37,492 nt of DNA from Deltaproteobacteria bacterium (GTDB lineage Bacteria; Myxococcota_A; UBA9042; PHBI01), in the NCBI GenBank assembly GCA_011526585.1, contig WYBB01000265.1, forward strand, positions 1-37,492. Direction: 5' to 3'. The notes beneath the pieces are model-generated. The model searched no databases and was not told the origin of the DNA. It worked only from the letters and a program-made list of their open reading frames with translations. The position numbers were made by a program, and so were the translations under genes. Within the stretch, counting starts at the first letter, position 1. The number at the start of each line of letters is the position of its first letter. This document shows, in pieces, positions 16,381 to 25,171 of this stretch.

Positions 16381-18420
16381 TCAGGTCCCAGGCGGCGTGT
16401 AGTTCCAGTTGATGCCGATGTTGAGCTCGAAGCCATGTGGGAACATCATGACGGCGTCGTTGCGGGAGAAGCTCCTAAGAGATTGGTCAGAAGTGATCCG
16501 GACGCCCCAGTAGAGCGCCGCAGCATTGACAAGCCCGGCATTGCTCATGACGGTCTTGTTGCGCATGGCGTCCGCGATATCGGTGCCTTTGTAGGTGCCG
16601 ATGATCTCGCTCGTATCGCTCAACTCCGCGCCGAGCGTAAAGGTCGCATCGGCGCTATTGAGCGCGGTCAGCAGGGCCGAATTGGCGGGTGTGTCGAGCG
16701 ATGTGAACTGGAACGAGTTGGTGGTCGGCTTCTCGGCCGCGTAGGTGCCGAGATCGAGCTTCTGCCAATAGGAGCCCTGCACTTCGCGGGTGGTGAACGT
16801 GCAGGGATCTTTGAGCCTGGCGAAGTCGGCGATCCTCGTGAGGTCGGCCTTGGTCTGCTGGGGTCTCGCCGTCGCCTGCGTGGCATGCGTCGTAGCGGTC
16901 TGGGTGATAGCGGCGGGAGCTCCGCCGGCGAGCGAGTGATCACACATCACATGAGGCTGGCGCCCGCCGATCAGGTTGGAACCGTAGAAGGTCGAGACGC
17001 TGCCGCCGTCGTTGAGGCCGTGCTGCACGCAGCTATCGGCGTCGAGGTTGGCGTTGGTCACGGTGACGAAGGGGTACATCGTGCCGGAGGTCGCCATCGT
17101 GGTGACCGAGCCGCCGGTGAACGCGGGGTCGTTGTCGTCCTGGGCGGTCGCCTGGAGCGAGAGCGTGCAGCCGGGCGGGAGGTCCTCGAGGTTGATCGCG
17201 AGGTTGAGGTAGCTCTTCTGGCAGTTGTGATAAGGAAGGACGACCTGGCCACCATCGGTGATCGTGAAGCTGGTGGGCGGTGTGGTCGCGGTGCCGCCCG
17301 TCGCGGTCGCCGCCACGCTTGCGTCCGTGGCGGAGGCCGTCAGCACCCACGCTGGGGTCGCCAGGGTGTCGTCCCAGTTGGCGCGGTACTCGGCGTTGTC
17401 GCCGTAGGCGTAGCCGTCCTCGTCGCGGAAGGGCATGGTGCCACAATCGAGCTCCTCGCCGCCGATGTAGAGCGCGTACTCGACGTCGGTGGTCACGGTC
17501 CCCCAGTTCACGCTGACCTTCTGGTTGCCGGTCGCGTTCGGGTTGCCGGAGATCGGCAGGAAGAAGGTCGTCGCGTTGGTCGCGGGCGTGGTCGTGGTGT
17601 TCGCGGGACACTGGACCCGGACGCGGCTCATCAGGATGTCGGTCTTGACGCCGAGCTGCGCGCCGGCGGTGCAGGCCAGGCCGAAGACGCCGGTGCGGTC
17701 GCGGCCGGGCTCGTCGCCGAGCAGGTCACCGCCCGTGTTGATGGTGTCGGTGTCGCTGTCGTCGCCGAAGAGGAGCTCGATCGGCACGCCGCCGTCGTAG
17801 CAGGTGTCGAACTTCGACGAGCAGAAGATGTCCTCGAAGTTCACGGCGATGTCGAAGAAGCCCTGGTCGGCGTCACGCATGACGGTGATGTCGAAGGGCA
17901 CCAGCACGTCCTCGTTCTCCTGGCAGGTGAAGGTGCGCTGGCAGATGCTGCCGTCGAAGTTCGCGTTGTTGTCGTTGCCCTTGGGGGTCGGCGAGGTGGT
18001 ATCGCTCGGGATCGTCGGCGGATTGGTGCCGGCCAGCGGGTTGGCGCGGTTCCAGCCGCACGGGTTCTGGTACTGGGTCTCGTCGGCCCACGCGGTGCCG
18101 CCGGTCTTGAAGCCCTCGAGGACCAGGGTCACCTTGTGCAGCGCGTTGCCGTCGGAGGCGTCGCAGGGGGCGATGTAGGTGATGTCGCCACCCTCGTCGT
18201 TGCCGTATTGGGTCGAGCAGATGTTGGTCAGCGCCTCGACGAGCTGACCCGAGCCGTTCTGGATGTAGATCCCGTAGCAGACATCCGAGGCGCCCGGCAG
18301 GTTCAAGGGCGCCACCGAGATCTCGACCGAGGGACCGGAGGTGCCGGGGATCTGATCGGCGCACGCGCCGAGAACGAAGATGGAACTCAGCGCCAGCAGG
18401 CGCACATTGACGGCCTTCAT
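16381..18420 (-). CDS. Large lipoprotein of unknown function, 679 aa
   Basis: Begins at ATG 18420 with GAGGAG about 9 bp upstream. An N-terminal signal with lipobox LGAC (Cys20) indicates a lipid-anchored envelope protein. The body is rich in Asn, Asp, Thr and Gly and in Cys, with many Cys in extracellular-looking contexts (TNICSTQYG, NPCGWNRANP, DCGTMPFRDEDG, NCQKSYLNL, PPGCTLSL). Segments such as FEDIFCSSKFDTCYDGG and NLEDLPPGCTL recall secreted domains of myxobacterial surface proteins, but I recognise no named family. The last about 190 residues are lower in GC and end in FELNIGINWNYTPPG. The gene is isolated: a 413-bp gap lies upstream and a strong terminator downstream. Confidence 0.85.
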   Translation of the reverse strand: MKAVNVRLLALSSIFVLGACADQIPGTSGPSVEISVAPLNLPGASDVCYGIYIQNGSGQLVEALTNICSTQYGNDEGGDITYIAPCDASDGNALHKVTLVLEGFKTGGTAWADETQYQNPCGWNRANPLAGTNPPTIPSDTTSPTPKGNDNNANFDGSICQRTFTCQENEDVLVPFDITVMRDADQGFFDIAVNFEDIFCSSKFDTCYDGGVPIELLFGDDSDTDTINTGGDLLGDEPGRDRTGVFGLACTAGAQLGVKTDILMSRVRVQCPANTTTTPATNATTFFLPISGNPNATGNQKVSVNWGTVTTDVEYALYIGGEELDCGTMPFRDEDGYAYGDNAEYRANWDDTLATPAWVLTASATDASVAATATGGTATTPPTSFTITDGGQVVLPYHNCQKSYLNLAINLEDLPPGCTLSLQATAQDDNDPAFTGGSVTTMATSGTMYPFVTVTNANLDADSCVQHGLNDGGSVSTFYGSNLIGGRQPHVMCDHSLAGGAPAAITQTATTHATQATARPQQTKADLTRIADFARLKDPCTFTTREVQGSYWQKLDLGTYAAEKPTTNSFQFTSLDTPANSALLTALNSADATFTLGAELSDTSEIIGTYKGTDIADAMRNKTVMSNAGLVNAAALYWGVRITSDQSLRSFSRNDAVMMFPHGFELNIGINWNYTPPGT

Positions 18421-18833
18421 GACCAACTCCTCATTGCAGGGGTTCGCGGGCAAGACCCCTCCCAGCACCGCACGGCGCGCGTTCCGAACCCACCGCAACG
18501 GGGCCCGAACCGACCTGGGAGTGTTTGACGGTTTTGGAGACGCCGTGAGAGCGCCGCCACATCTCCGCGTACACCCCCTGACCGTGCGGTTCAAGCAGCG
18601 GTCAGATCGGCCGGAAAAGAATGACACAAGTGATTGTTTTTACTAATGTCTTCAGGACCGGATGCAGTCCGCTGAAAGAGGATTTTCGCCCACCGCTGAA
18701 CCTATCGGAATGTGCCATCAGGGCGGACTCACCCGCAGTCAATATGTCCACTTGGCGTCGTTGGCTGACATGTGTGTGCCGCTATTCCGGACACCCTGTC
18801 TTGTGGGTGTGTACAGCCGCCGCGCGCTCTCGA
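18421..18833. other. Intergenic region upstream of the lipoprotein gene
   Basis: 413 bp without a supported gene. It holds the lipoprotein ribosome site next to 18420 and a local AT-rich island around 18614-18665, which stands out from the GC-rich surroundings and may contain the minus-strand promoter. A weak 6-bp stem (ACACCC 18791-18796 with GGGTGT 18805-18810) lies 24 bp after the coxE-like stop without a T-run. I could not place reliable -35/-10 boxes. Short open frames here have no ribosome site or recognisable product. Confidence 0.4.
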
Positions 18834-20024
18834 TCATGAGAGCTTTCGAGCCGCCAGACGACGCCCGCTCTCGCGCGGGGTCGTGGAGAGCGCCGTGACC
18901 AGACCTTCGAGGCTCTCGAGGTTGTGGCACGGGCGGTGCTCGTCGACATGCGGCAGAAGCGCGCGGATCCCGGCGGCGCGCGGCTCGAAGCCGGCGTAAC
19001 GCAGGAGCGGGTTGAGCCAGATGAGGCGGCGGCAGGAGCGGTGCAGCCGATCGGCCTCGAAGGCGAGGTCGGCATGTTCGTCGCGCTCGAGGCCGTCGGT
19101 GACGAGCAGCACGATGGCGCCCGAAGCCAGGAGACGTCTGGCCCAGCGACGGTTGAACGCGCGCAGCGCGCTCGCGATCTTCGTGCCGCCCGACCAGTCG
19201 GTCGCCTTGTGTCCGACGGCAAAGAGCGCCTGATCGACGTCGCGCGCTCCGAGCTCGCGGCTCACCGGGGTGAGCTGCGTGCCGAAGACGAAGGCGTGAA
19301 CCCGGTCGCGATCGCGCATCAGCGTGTGCACGAAGTGCAGGAGCACGCGCGCGTAACGCTCCATCGAGCCGGAGATGTCGCAGAGCACGACGAGCGCCGG
19401 TGGGCGTGTCGTCCGCTGCTGAAAGCGCAAGAGCAGGCCCTGGCCGCCGCCGCGCAGGCTCGCGCGCAAGGTCGCGCGCAGCGCCAGACGCTGGCCGCGG
19501 CGGGCGATGGCCAGGCGCCGGCTCGGGATCGCGAGGCGCGTGAGCGGCAGCTCGCGGATGAGCGCCTGCGCGCGCGCGATCTCGTCGGCCGACATCTGTT
19601 CGAAGTCGCGGGTGCGCAAGACCTCGACGTCCGAGGGCGTGAGCTGCACGAGCGCCGGCTCGACCTCGACGCGCTCGGGCGGGCGCGGCGGCGAGGGCGG
19701 CGTCACCGCCTCGGACAGGCGACGCGTGCCGGGCGGGCGCAGATCGCTCCGCTGCTGCATGCGCGGCAGGAGCATCGCCATCGCCGCCTCCAGCCCGAGC
19801 GGGTCGCGAAAGACGATGCGAAAGGCGAGGTCGAAGAGCGCGTGCTGGTCGCGGCGCTTGACCAGGACCGCGTGCAGCGCCCAGTAGAACTCGTCGCGCC
19901 GCGTCATGTCGATCGCGGCCAGCGCGGCGAGCGCGTCGAGGGTCTGCGCGGTGCCGATCGGCAGACCTGCGCGGCGCAAGACGTCGACGAAGCGCACGAC
20001 GTTTTCGGCGAGACGGCCGCTCAT
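18834..20024 (-). CDS. coxE: CoxE-like von Willebrand factor A protein
   Basis: 396 residues. The N-terminal half (FVDVLRRAGLPIGTAQTLDA, HAVLVKRRDQHALFDLAF) is typical of CoxE/YehP-like proteins. A vWA domain follows with the MIDAS residues in LCDISGSMERYA (Asp216, Ser218, Ser220), a Thr in DWSGGTKIASAL and an Asp in LLVTDGLERDE. CoxE acts with the MoxR-type ATPase CoxD in post-translational maturation of the molybdenum-copper site of CO dehydrogenase in Oligotropha. By analogy it would assist the hydroxylase encoded upstream. The ATG overlaps the coxD-like stop by 4 bp (20021-20024). The last gene of the operon, with no strong terminator behind it. Confidence 0.92.
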   Translation of the reverse strand: MSGRLAENVVRFVDVLRRAGLPIGTAQTLDALAALAAIDMTRRDEFYWALHAVLVKRRDQHALFDLAFRIVFRDPLGLEAAMAMLLPRMQQRSDLRPPGTRRLSEAVTPPSPPRPPERVEVEPALVQLTPSDVEVLRTRDFEQMSADEIARAQALIRELPLTRLAIPSRRLAIARRGQRLALRATLRASLRGGGQGLLLRFQQRTTRPPALVVLCDISGSMERYARVLLHFVHTLMRDRDRVHAFVFGTQLTPVSRELGARDVDQALFAVGHKATDWSGGTKIASALRAFNRRWARRLLASGAIVLLVTDGLERDEHADLAFEADRLHRSCRRLIWLNPLLRYAGFEPRAAGIRALLPHVDEHRPCHNLESLEGLVTALSTTPRESGRRLAARKLS

Positions 20025-20944
20025 CTCGTCTCGGCGAGGACCTCGGCGGTGAGTCGCTCGATCTCGGGGCCGACCTTGTCGAGGTCGTCCTTGTACTTGA
20101 GCAGCACGCCCAGCGTCTGCTCGACGGCGCCGGGCGTGAGCACGACCTGATCGAGCGCGGCGAGCGCCATGACCCAGTCGATCGACTCGGCGATCCCGGG
20201 CAGCTTGAAGAGGTCCTTCTTGCGCAGCCTGGCGACGAAGCCCGCGACCTGGCTCGAGAGCGCCTCGGGCGCGTCGGGCGCGCGCAGGCGCAGGATCTGG
20301 AGCTCGCGCTCGCGGCTCGGCAGCTCGATCCAGCAGAAGAAGCAGCGGCGGCGCAGCGCGTCGTGCACCTCGCGCGTGCGGTTCGAGGTGATGATGACGA
20401 TCGGCGGGTGCGCGGCGTGCACGGTGCCGATCTCCGGGATCGTCACCTGCCAGTCGGAGAGGATCTCGAGGAGGAACGCCTCGAACGGCTCGTCGGCGCG
20501 ATCGAGCTCGTCGATGAGCAAGACGGGCGGGCCCGCCGGATCGGGCTCGAGCGCGTGCAGGAGCGGGCGCTTGACCAGATAGCGCGGCGAGAAGACGTCG
20601 CTGGCGATCCCCTCCTCGCGCGCGTCGGCGCCGCCTTCGGCGATGCGGATCGCGATCATCTGGCGCGCGTAGTCCCACTCGTAGACCGCGCTGGCGAGAT
20701 CGAGCCCCTCGTAACACTGCAGGCGGATCAAGCGCCGCCCGAGCGCGCGTGCGACGACCTTGGCGAGCTCGGTCTTGCCGACCCCGGCGTCACCTTCGAG
20801 AAAGAGCGGGCGCGCCTGCTTGAGCGCGAGGAAGAGCGCGGTCGCGAGGTCGTCGCCCGCGAGGTAGCGCTCCGACTCGAGCAGCGCCCGCGTGGCGGCG
20901 ACCGACTCCGGCAGCGGGCGCGGGGTGGGCTGGACCACGCTCAA
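20021..20944 (-). CDS. coxD: CoxD-like MoxR-family AAA+ ATPase
   Basis: 307 residues. Walker A is GDAGVGKTEL (51-60) and Walker B is VLLIDELDRAD (141-151). The MoxR/CoxD segment LQCYEGLDLASAVYEWDYAR lies between them. Sensor 1 is IITSNRTREVHDALRRRCF, including the Arg finger. RYLVKRPLLHAL is the usual insert. CoxD is a chaperone-like ATPase for the active-site cluster of CO dehydrogenase. The start is taken as TTG 20944, because its TTGA overlaps the coxM stop in the same manner as the other junctions. A GTG at 20938 is an alternative. Confidence 0.93.
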   Translation of the reverse strand: MSVVQPTPRPLPESVAATRALLESERYLAGDDLATALFLALKQARPLFLEGDAGVGKTELAKVVARALGRRLIRLQCYEGLDLASAVYEWDYARQMIAIRIAEGGADAREEGIASDVFSPRYLVKRPLLHALEPDPAGPPVLLIDELDRADEPFEAFLLEILSDWQVTIPEIGTVHAAHPPIVIITSNRTREVHDALRRRCFFCWIELPSRERELQILRLRAPDAPEALSSQVAGFVARLRKKDLFKLPGIAESIDWVMALAALDQVVLTPGAVEQTLGVLLKYKDDLDKVGPEIERLTAEVLAETR

Positions 20945-21735
20945 GCGCAGGCGGCGACCGCGCGGCGCGCGAGCACACCGACGAGGTGCGCGCGATATTC
21001 GGCCGAAAAATCGATGTCACTCTGCAGGTCGTCGGCGGGCACGGCGATATTCGCCAGCGCGTCGGCGGCGAAATTGGCGTTGAGCGCCGCCTCCATCGCC
21101 GGCACGCGGAAGGCCTTGGCACCGGCGCCGGTGACGGCGACGCGCACGCCGTCGGCGTAGGCGGCGACCATCACGCCGACCACCGCGAAGCGCGAGGCCG
21201 GGTGCGGGAACTTCGCGTAGGCGGCTTTCTTCGGGATCGCGAAGGCGACGCTGGTGATGATCTCGTCGGGCTCGAGCGCGGTCTCGAAGAGGCCGGTGAA
21301 GAACTGGTCACCGTCGATCTGGCGGCGGTCGGTCCGGACCTTGCCCTGGAGCGCGAGCACCGCGGCCGGATAGTCGGCGGCCGGATCGGCGTGCGCGATC
21401 GAGCCGCCGATGGTGCCGCGGTTTCGCACCTGGGCGTCGCCGATCTTCGCGGCCAGCGCGGCGAGCGCGGGCAGGTGCGCCTTGACCTCGGCGGCGTGCT
21501 CGACCTCGGCGTGCGTCGTGAGCGCGCCGAGGTGCAGCGTGTCGCCGTCGAGCTTGACGCCGCGCAGCTCGGAGAGCGCGGCGAGCGAGACGACGGCGCC
21601 AGGCTGCGCGAGCTCGAGCTTGAGGACCGGGATGAGGCTCTGGCCGCCGGCGAGGAGCTTGGGCTCGTCCGCGCCGCGCAGCGCGGCCACCGCCTCGGCG
21701 AGGGTCTTGGGCTGATGGTATTCGAAGGGTTTCAT
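20941..21735 (-). CDS. coxM: Molybdenum hydroxylase FAD-binding medium subunit
   Basis: 264 residues, a normal length for CoxM-type subunits. FAD-binding landmarks are LLAGGQSLIPVLKLELAQP (about 27-45) and the second motif RNRGTIGGSIAHADPAADYP (about 105-124). The C-terminal CODH flavin domain contains ITSVAFAIPKK and DIDFSAEYRAHLV. It passes electrons from the 2Fe-2S subunit to an acceptor such as a quinone. The ATG has GGAGG at 7 bp spacing and lies 10 bp downstream of the coxL stop. The stop overlaps the coxD start. Confidence 0.96.
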   Translation of the reverse strand: MKPFEYHQPKTLAEAVAALRGADEPKLLAGGQSLIPVLKLELAQPGAVVSLAALSELRGVKLDGDTLHLGALTTHAEVEHAAEVKAHLPALAALAAKIGDAQVRNRGTIGGSIAHADPAADYPAAVLALQGKVRTDRRQIDGDQFFTGLFETALEPDEIITSVAFAIPKKAAYAKFPHPASRFAVVGVMVAAYADGVRVAVTGAGAKAFRVPAMEAALNANFAADALANIAVPADDLQSDIDFSAEYRAHLVGVLARRAVAACA

Positions 21736-21745
21736 CGTCGGCCTC

Positions 21746-24118
21746 CTATCCCTGCGCCTTGGCGGACTGGATCGCGCGCCACACCTTCTCGGGCGTGAGC
21801 GGCATGTCGAGGTGCTTGACGCCGTACGGCGCGAGCGCGTCGATGACGGCGTTGACGACCGCGGGCGTGACCCCGATCGTGCCCATCTCGCCGCAGCCTT
21901 TCACCCCGAGCGGGTTGTGCGTGCACGGCGTGACGTGGAAGCCGACGTTGAACGACGGCAGGTCGCTCGCGCGCGGCATGCAGTAGTTCATGTACGAGCC
22001 GGTCACGAGCTGGCCGTACTCGTCGTAGACGGCGTTCTCGAGGAGCGCCTGCCCGATCCCCTGCGCGAGCCCGCCGTGAAGCTGCCCGTCGACCAGCATC
22101 GGGTTGATGACGATGCCGACGTCGTCGGCCGCCGTGACGCTCTCGACGGTGACGACCCCGGTCTCGGGGTCGACCTCGACCTCGACGATGTGGCAGCCGG
22201 CCGGGTAGGTGAAGTTCTTCGGGTCGTAGAAGGCGCTCTCGTCGAGGCCGGGCTCGAGCTCTTCGTGGGGATAGTTGTGCGGCACATAGGCGGCGAGCGC
22301 GACCTCGCCGAAGGACTTCTGCTTGTCGGTGCCGGCGACCTTGAACTGGCCGTTCTCGAAGACGATGTCGGCGGTGCTCGCCTCGAGGAGGTGCGCGGCG
22401 ATGCGCTTGGCCTTGGCGATCACCTTGTCGAGCGCCTTGACGATCGCCGTGCCGCCGACCGCGGCCGAGCGCGAGCCGTAGGTGCCCATGCCGAAGCCGA
22501 TCTTGGAGGTGTCGCCGTGCACGACCTCGATCTGATCGATCGGCACGCCGAGGTAGGAGTTGACGATCTGCGCGAACGCGGTCTCGTGCCCCTGACCGTG
22601 GCTGTGCGAGCCGGTGTAGACGGTGATGCTGCCGGTCGGGTGCACGCGCACCTGGCCGTACTCGAAGAGGCCGGCGCGCGCGCCGAGCGAGCCGACGACC
22701 GCCGAGGGCGCGATGCCGCAGGCCTCGAGGTAGGTCGAGATCCCGATGCCGCGGAGCTTGCCGCGGGCGGCGGCCTCGGCCTTGCGCTTGGGCGCGTCGG
22801 CCCAGCCGGACTTCTCGAGCGCCACGTCGAGCGTCGCGCCGTAGTCGCCGATGTCGTACATCAGCGCGACCGGGGTCTGGTACGGGAAGGCGTCGGGCGG
22901 GATGAAGTTCTTCCTGCGGATCTCGACCTGGTCCATGCCGAGCTCGCGCGCGGCCTTGTCGATGAGGCGCTCGAGCAGGTAGGTCGCCTCGGGGCGGCCG
23001 GCTCCGCGGTAGGCGTCGACCGGCACCGTGTTGGTGAAGACCGCGCGCACCTCGCCGTAGATCGCCGGCGTCTTGTAGCAGCCGGCCCAGAGCGTGCCGT
23101 GCAGGTAGGTCGGCACGCAGGTCGAAAAGGTCGACAGGTACGCGCCGAGGTTGGCGATGGTGTCGATGCGCAGCCCGAGGAAGTGCCCCTCGGCGTCGAG
23201 CGCGAGCTCGGCGTGCGTCACGTGGTCGCGGCCCTGCGCGTCGGACATGAACGACTCGGAGCGCTCGGCGGTCCACTTCACCGGGCGGCCGACCTTGCGA
23301 GCGGCCCAGGTGACGAGCGCCTCCTCGGCGTAGTGGAAGATCTTCGAGCCGAAGCCGCCGCCGACGTCGGGCGCGACCACGCGCAGCTTGTGCTCGGGGA
23401 TCCCGAGCACGAAGGCGCCGAGCAGGAGCCGGGTGAGGTGCGGGTTCTGAGACGTCGTGTAGAGCGTGAAGTCGCCGGAGATCGGATCGTGCTCGCCGAT
23501 CGCGGCGCGCGGCTCCATCGCGTTGGGGATGAGGCGGTTGTTGACGAGGTCGATCGCGACCTTGTGGGCCGCCTTCGCAAAGGCCGCGTCGGTGGCGGCC
23601 TGGTCGCCGAGCGCCCAGTGGAAGCAGACGTTGTTCTTCGCCTGGTCCCAGACCAGCGGCGCGCCGTCCTTCACCGCGCCGGCGGTCGAGGCGATGACCG
23701 GGAGCTCGTCGTAGGTGACCTCGACGAGCTGGGCGGCGGCCTTGGCCTGGGCCTTGGTCTCGGCGATCACGAGCGCGACCGGGTCGCCGACGTGGCGCAC
23801 GCGCTCGACCGCCAGCATCGGGTGCGGCGGCTCGACCATCGGGGTGCCGTCCTTGCTGTGCACGAGCCAGCCGCACGGGATCCCGCCGACCTTGTCGGCG
23901 GCGACGTCCTGGCCGGTCAGGACCGCGATCACCCCGGGCGCGGCGCGCGCGGCGGAGGCGTCGATCGCGCTGACGGCGGCGTGCGCGTAGGGTGAGCGCA
24001 GGATGAAGGCGTGGCTCTGCCCGGGGCGGTTGATGTCATCGGTGTAGGTGCCGCGCCCGACGAGGAAGCGCGGGTCTTCTTTGCGCGCCACGGCGGCGCC
24101 GATCCCTTGTGCGCTCAT
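21746..24118 (-). CDS. coxL: Molybdenum hydroxylase large (Mo-cofactor) subunit, form II CoxL-like
   Basis: 790 residues. The opening GAAVARKEDPRFLVGRGTY and YAHAAVSAID are typical of aldehyde oxidase/xanthine dehydrogenase large subunits. Cofactor contacts are seen in DVGGGFGSKI and GSHSHGQGHETAFAQ, and the catalytic Glu in KGCGEMGTIGV near the C-terminus. The active-site loop reads AYRGAGRPEA (about 369), not the AYxCSFR with the copper-binding Cys of form I CO dehydrogenases. This places it with the form II or generic aerobic-hydroxylase group, of uncertain substrate. ATG 24118 is preferred, with AGGGGG 8 bp upstream; a GTG at 24121 directly follows the coxS stop. Confidence 0.96.
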   Translation of the reverse strand: MSAQGIGAAVARKEDPRFLVGRGTYTDDINRPGQSHAFILRSPYAHAAVSAIDASAARAAPGVIAVLTGQDVAADKVGGIPCGWLVHSKDGTPMVEPPHPMLAVERVRHVGDPVALVIAETKAQAKAAAQLVEVTYDELPVIASTAGAVKDGAPLVWDQAKNNVCFHWALGDQAATDAAFAKAAHKVAIDLVNNRLIPNAMEPRAAIGEHDPISGDFTLYTTSQNPHLTRLLLGAFVLGIPEHKLRVVAPDVGGGFGSKIFHYAEEALVTWAARKVGRPVKWTAERSESFMSDAQGRDHVTHAELALDAEGHFLGLRIDTIANLGAYLSTFSTCVPTYLHGTLWAGCYKTPAIYGEVRAVFTNTVPVDAYRGAGRPEATYLLERLIDKAARELGMDQVEIRRKNFIPPDAFPYQTPVALMYDIGDYGATLDVALEKSGWADAPKRKAEAAARGKLRGIGISTYLEACGIAPSAVVGSLGARAGLFEYGQVRVHPTGSITVYTGSHSHGQGHETAFAQIVNSYLGVPIDQIEVVHGDTSKIGFGMGTYGSRSAAVGGTAIVKALDKVIAKAKRIAAHLLEASTADIVFENGQFKVAGTDKQKSFGEVALAAYVPHNYPHEELEPGLDESAFYDPKNFTYPAGCHIVEVEVDPETGVVTVESVTAADDVGIVINPMLVDGQLHGGLAQGIGQALLENAVYDEYGQLVTGSYMNYCMPRASDLPSFNVGFHVTPCTHNPLGVKGCGEMGTIGVTPAVVNAVIDALAPYGVKHLDMPLTPEKVWRAIQSAKAQG

Positions 24119-24121
24119 CAC

Positions 24122-24589
24122 TCACCCCCTCATCGTCTTGGCGCCGAGGCTCACGGCCTTGACGATATTGTGATAGCCGGTGCAGCGGCAGATGTTGCCC
24201 TCGAGCCACTCGCGGATCTCGGGCTCCGACGGGGTGGCGTTGTGCTGCACGAGATCGAGCGCGCTCATGATCATGCCCGGCGTGCAGAAGCCGCACTGCA
24301 GCCCGTGGCACTCGCGGAAGGCGGCCTGCATCGGGTGCAGCGCGGCGCCCTGGGCGAGGGCTTCGATCGTCGTGACCTCGCGGCCGGCGGCCTCGACGGC
24401 GAGCATGGTGCACGCCTTGACGCTCTTGCCGTCGACGTGCACGACGCAGGCGCCGCACTGGCTCGTGTCGCAGCCGACGTGCGTGCCGGTCAGGCCGAGG
24501 TCCTCGCGGATCAGCTCGACGAGGAGCCGCTCGGGCGCGACCTCGGCGGTGGTCTGGCGACCGTTGATGGTGAGGGTGATCGACGGCAT
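24122..24589 (-). CDS. coxS: Molybdenum hydroxylase 2Fe-2S small subunit
   Basis: 155 residues from ATG 24589, preceded by AGGAGGG. The N-terminal plant-ferredoxin-type cluster uses GCDTSQCGAC and the later KACTM Cys. The C-terminal helical cluster domain uses QCGFCTPGMIM and NICRCTGYHNIVKA. All eight cluster Cys are present. It shuttles electrons from the molybdenum site to FAD. It is first in the coxS-L-M-D-E order; the gap to coxL is 3 bp. The unit is transcribed away from the sufU-like gene. Confidence 0.97.
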   Translation of the reverse strand: MPSITLTINGRQTTAEVAPERLLVELIREDLGLTGTHVGCDTSQCGACVVHVDGKSVKACTMLAVEAAGREVTTIEALAQGAALHPMQAAFRECHGLQCGFCTPGMIMSALDLVQHNATPSEPEIREWLEGNICRCTGYHNIVKAVSLGAKTMRG

Positions 24590-24686
24590 GGGCCCTCCTG
24601 TGTGTCGTGCGTCTCGATTGGCGGCGCCCAAGAGACCCCGAGAGCCGAGGATGGTCAAGCCCGGGGCAGGCCGGTATCTTCGTCGC

Positions 24687-25163
24687 GTGGGCGACGAATC
24701 GAGCGATGAGCGGCGCGAAAAGTCGGGCGCGGACGGAGCGGCGGTCGCCGCGCTCTATCGCGAGCGCGTCATGACGCACGCGCGCGCGCCGCGCAATTTC
24801 GGCGCGCTCGAGGGCGCGACGCGGCGCGTCGAAGGGCACAACCCGCTCTGCGGGGACCGGGTGACGATGGCGGTCTTCCAGGAGGGCGAGCGGATCGTAA
24901 GCGTGCGCTTCGAGGGCGCGGGCTGTGCGCTCTCGATCGCGTCGGCGTCGATGGCGACCGAGGCGCTGGCGGGGCGAGAGCGCGAGGCCGCGCGCGCGGT
25001 GGTGCGCGAGGCGATCGCGGCGCTCGAGGGGCGGTGCGCGGCGGACGAGCGCGTGCTCGGCGAGGCGGTGGCGCTGACGGCGGTGAGCGCGTTCCCGGCG
25101 CGGCTCAGGTGCGTGACGCTGGCGTGGCAGACGCTCGACGAGGCGCTGGCGGGCGAGGACTGA
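24687..25163 (+). CDS. SufU/IscU-like Fe-S scaffold or sulfur-acceptor protein
   Basis: 158 residues. The NifU_N/SufU pattern is clear: RAPRNFGALEGATRRVEGHN then NPLCGDRV (first Cys and the Asp), FEGAGCALSIASASM (second Cys) and FPARLRCVTLAWQTL (third Cys). SufU accepts sulfur from the SufS cysteine desulfurase or assembles clusters. GTG 24687 is chosen because it is the start nearest the conserved core; ATG 24651 is an alternative adding 12 residues. The gene is divergent from coxS with about 97 bp between starts, which suggests shared control and a role supplying the 2Fe-2S subunit (inference). It converges on the phosphoesterase gene with 8 bp between stops. Confidence 0.88.
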   Translation: MGDESSDERREKSGADGAAVAALYRERVMTHARAPRNFGALEGATRRVEGHNPLCGDRVTMAVFQEGERIVSVRFEGAGCALSIASASMATEALAGREREAARAVVREAIAALEGRCAADERVLGEAVALTAVSAFPARLRCVTLAWQTLDEALAGED

Positions 25164-25171
25164 ACGACGGC

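Noticed and set aside
16435..18528. Plus-strand frame of 697 codons
   Set aside because: Antisense shadow of the lipoprotein gene, whose lipobox, ribosome site and terminator are all on the minus strand.
21812..23995. Plus-strand frame of 727 codons
   Set aside because: Antisense of coxL; Arg/Val/Asp-rich with no domain.
21746..24118. Form I CO dehydrogenase
   Set aside because: The active-site loop is AYRGAGR and lacks the Cys of AYxCSFR that binds copper.
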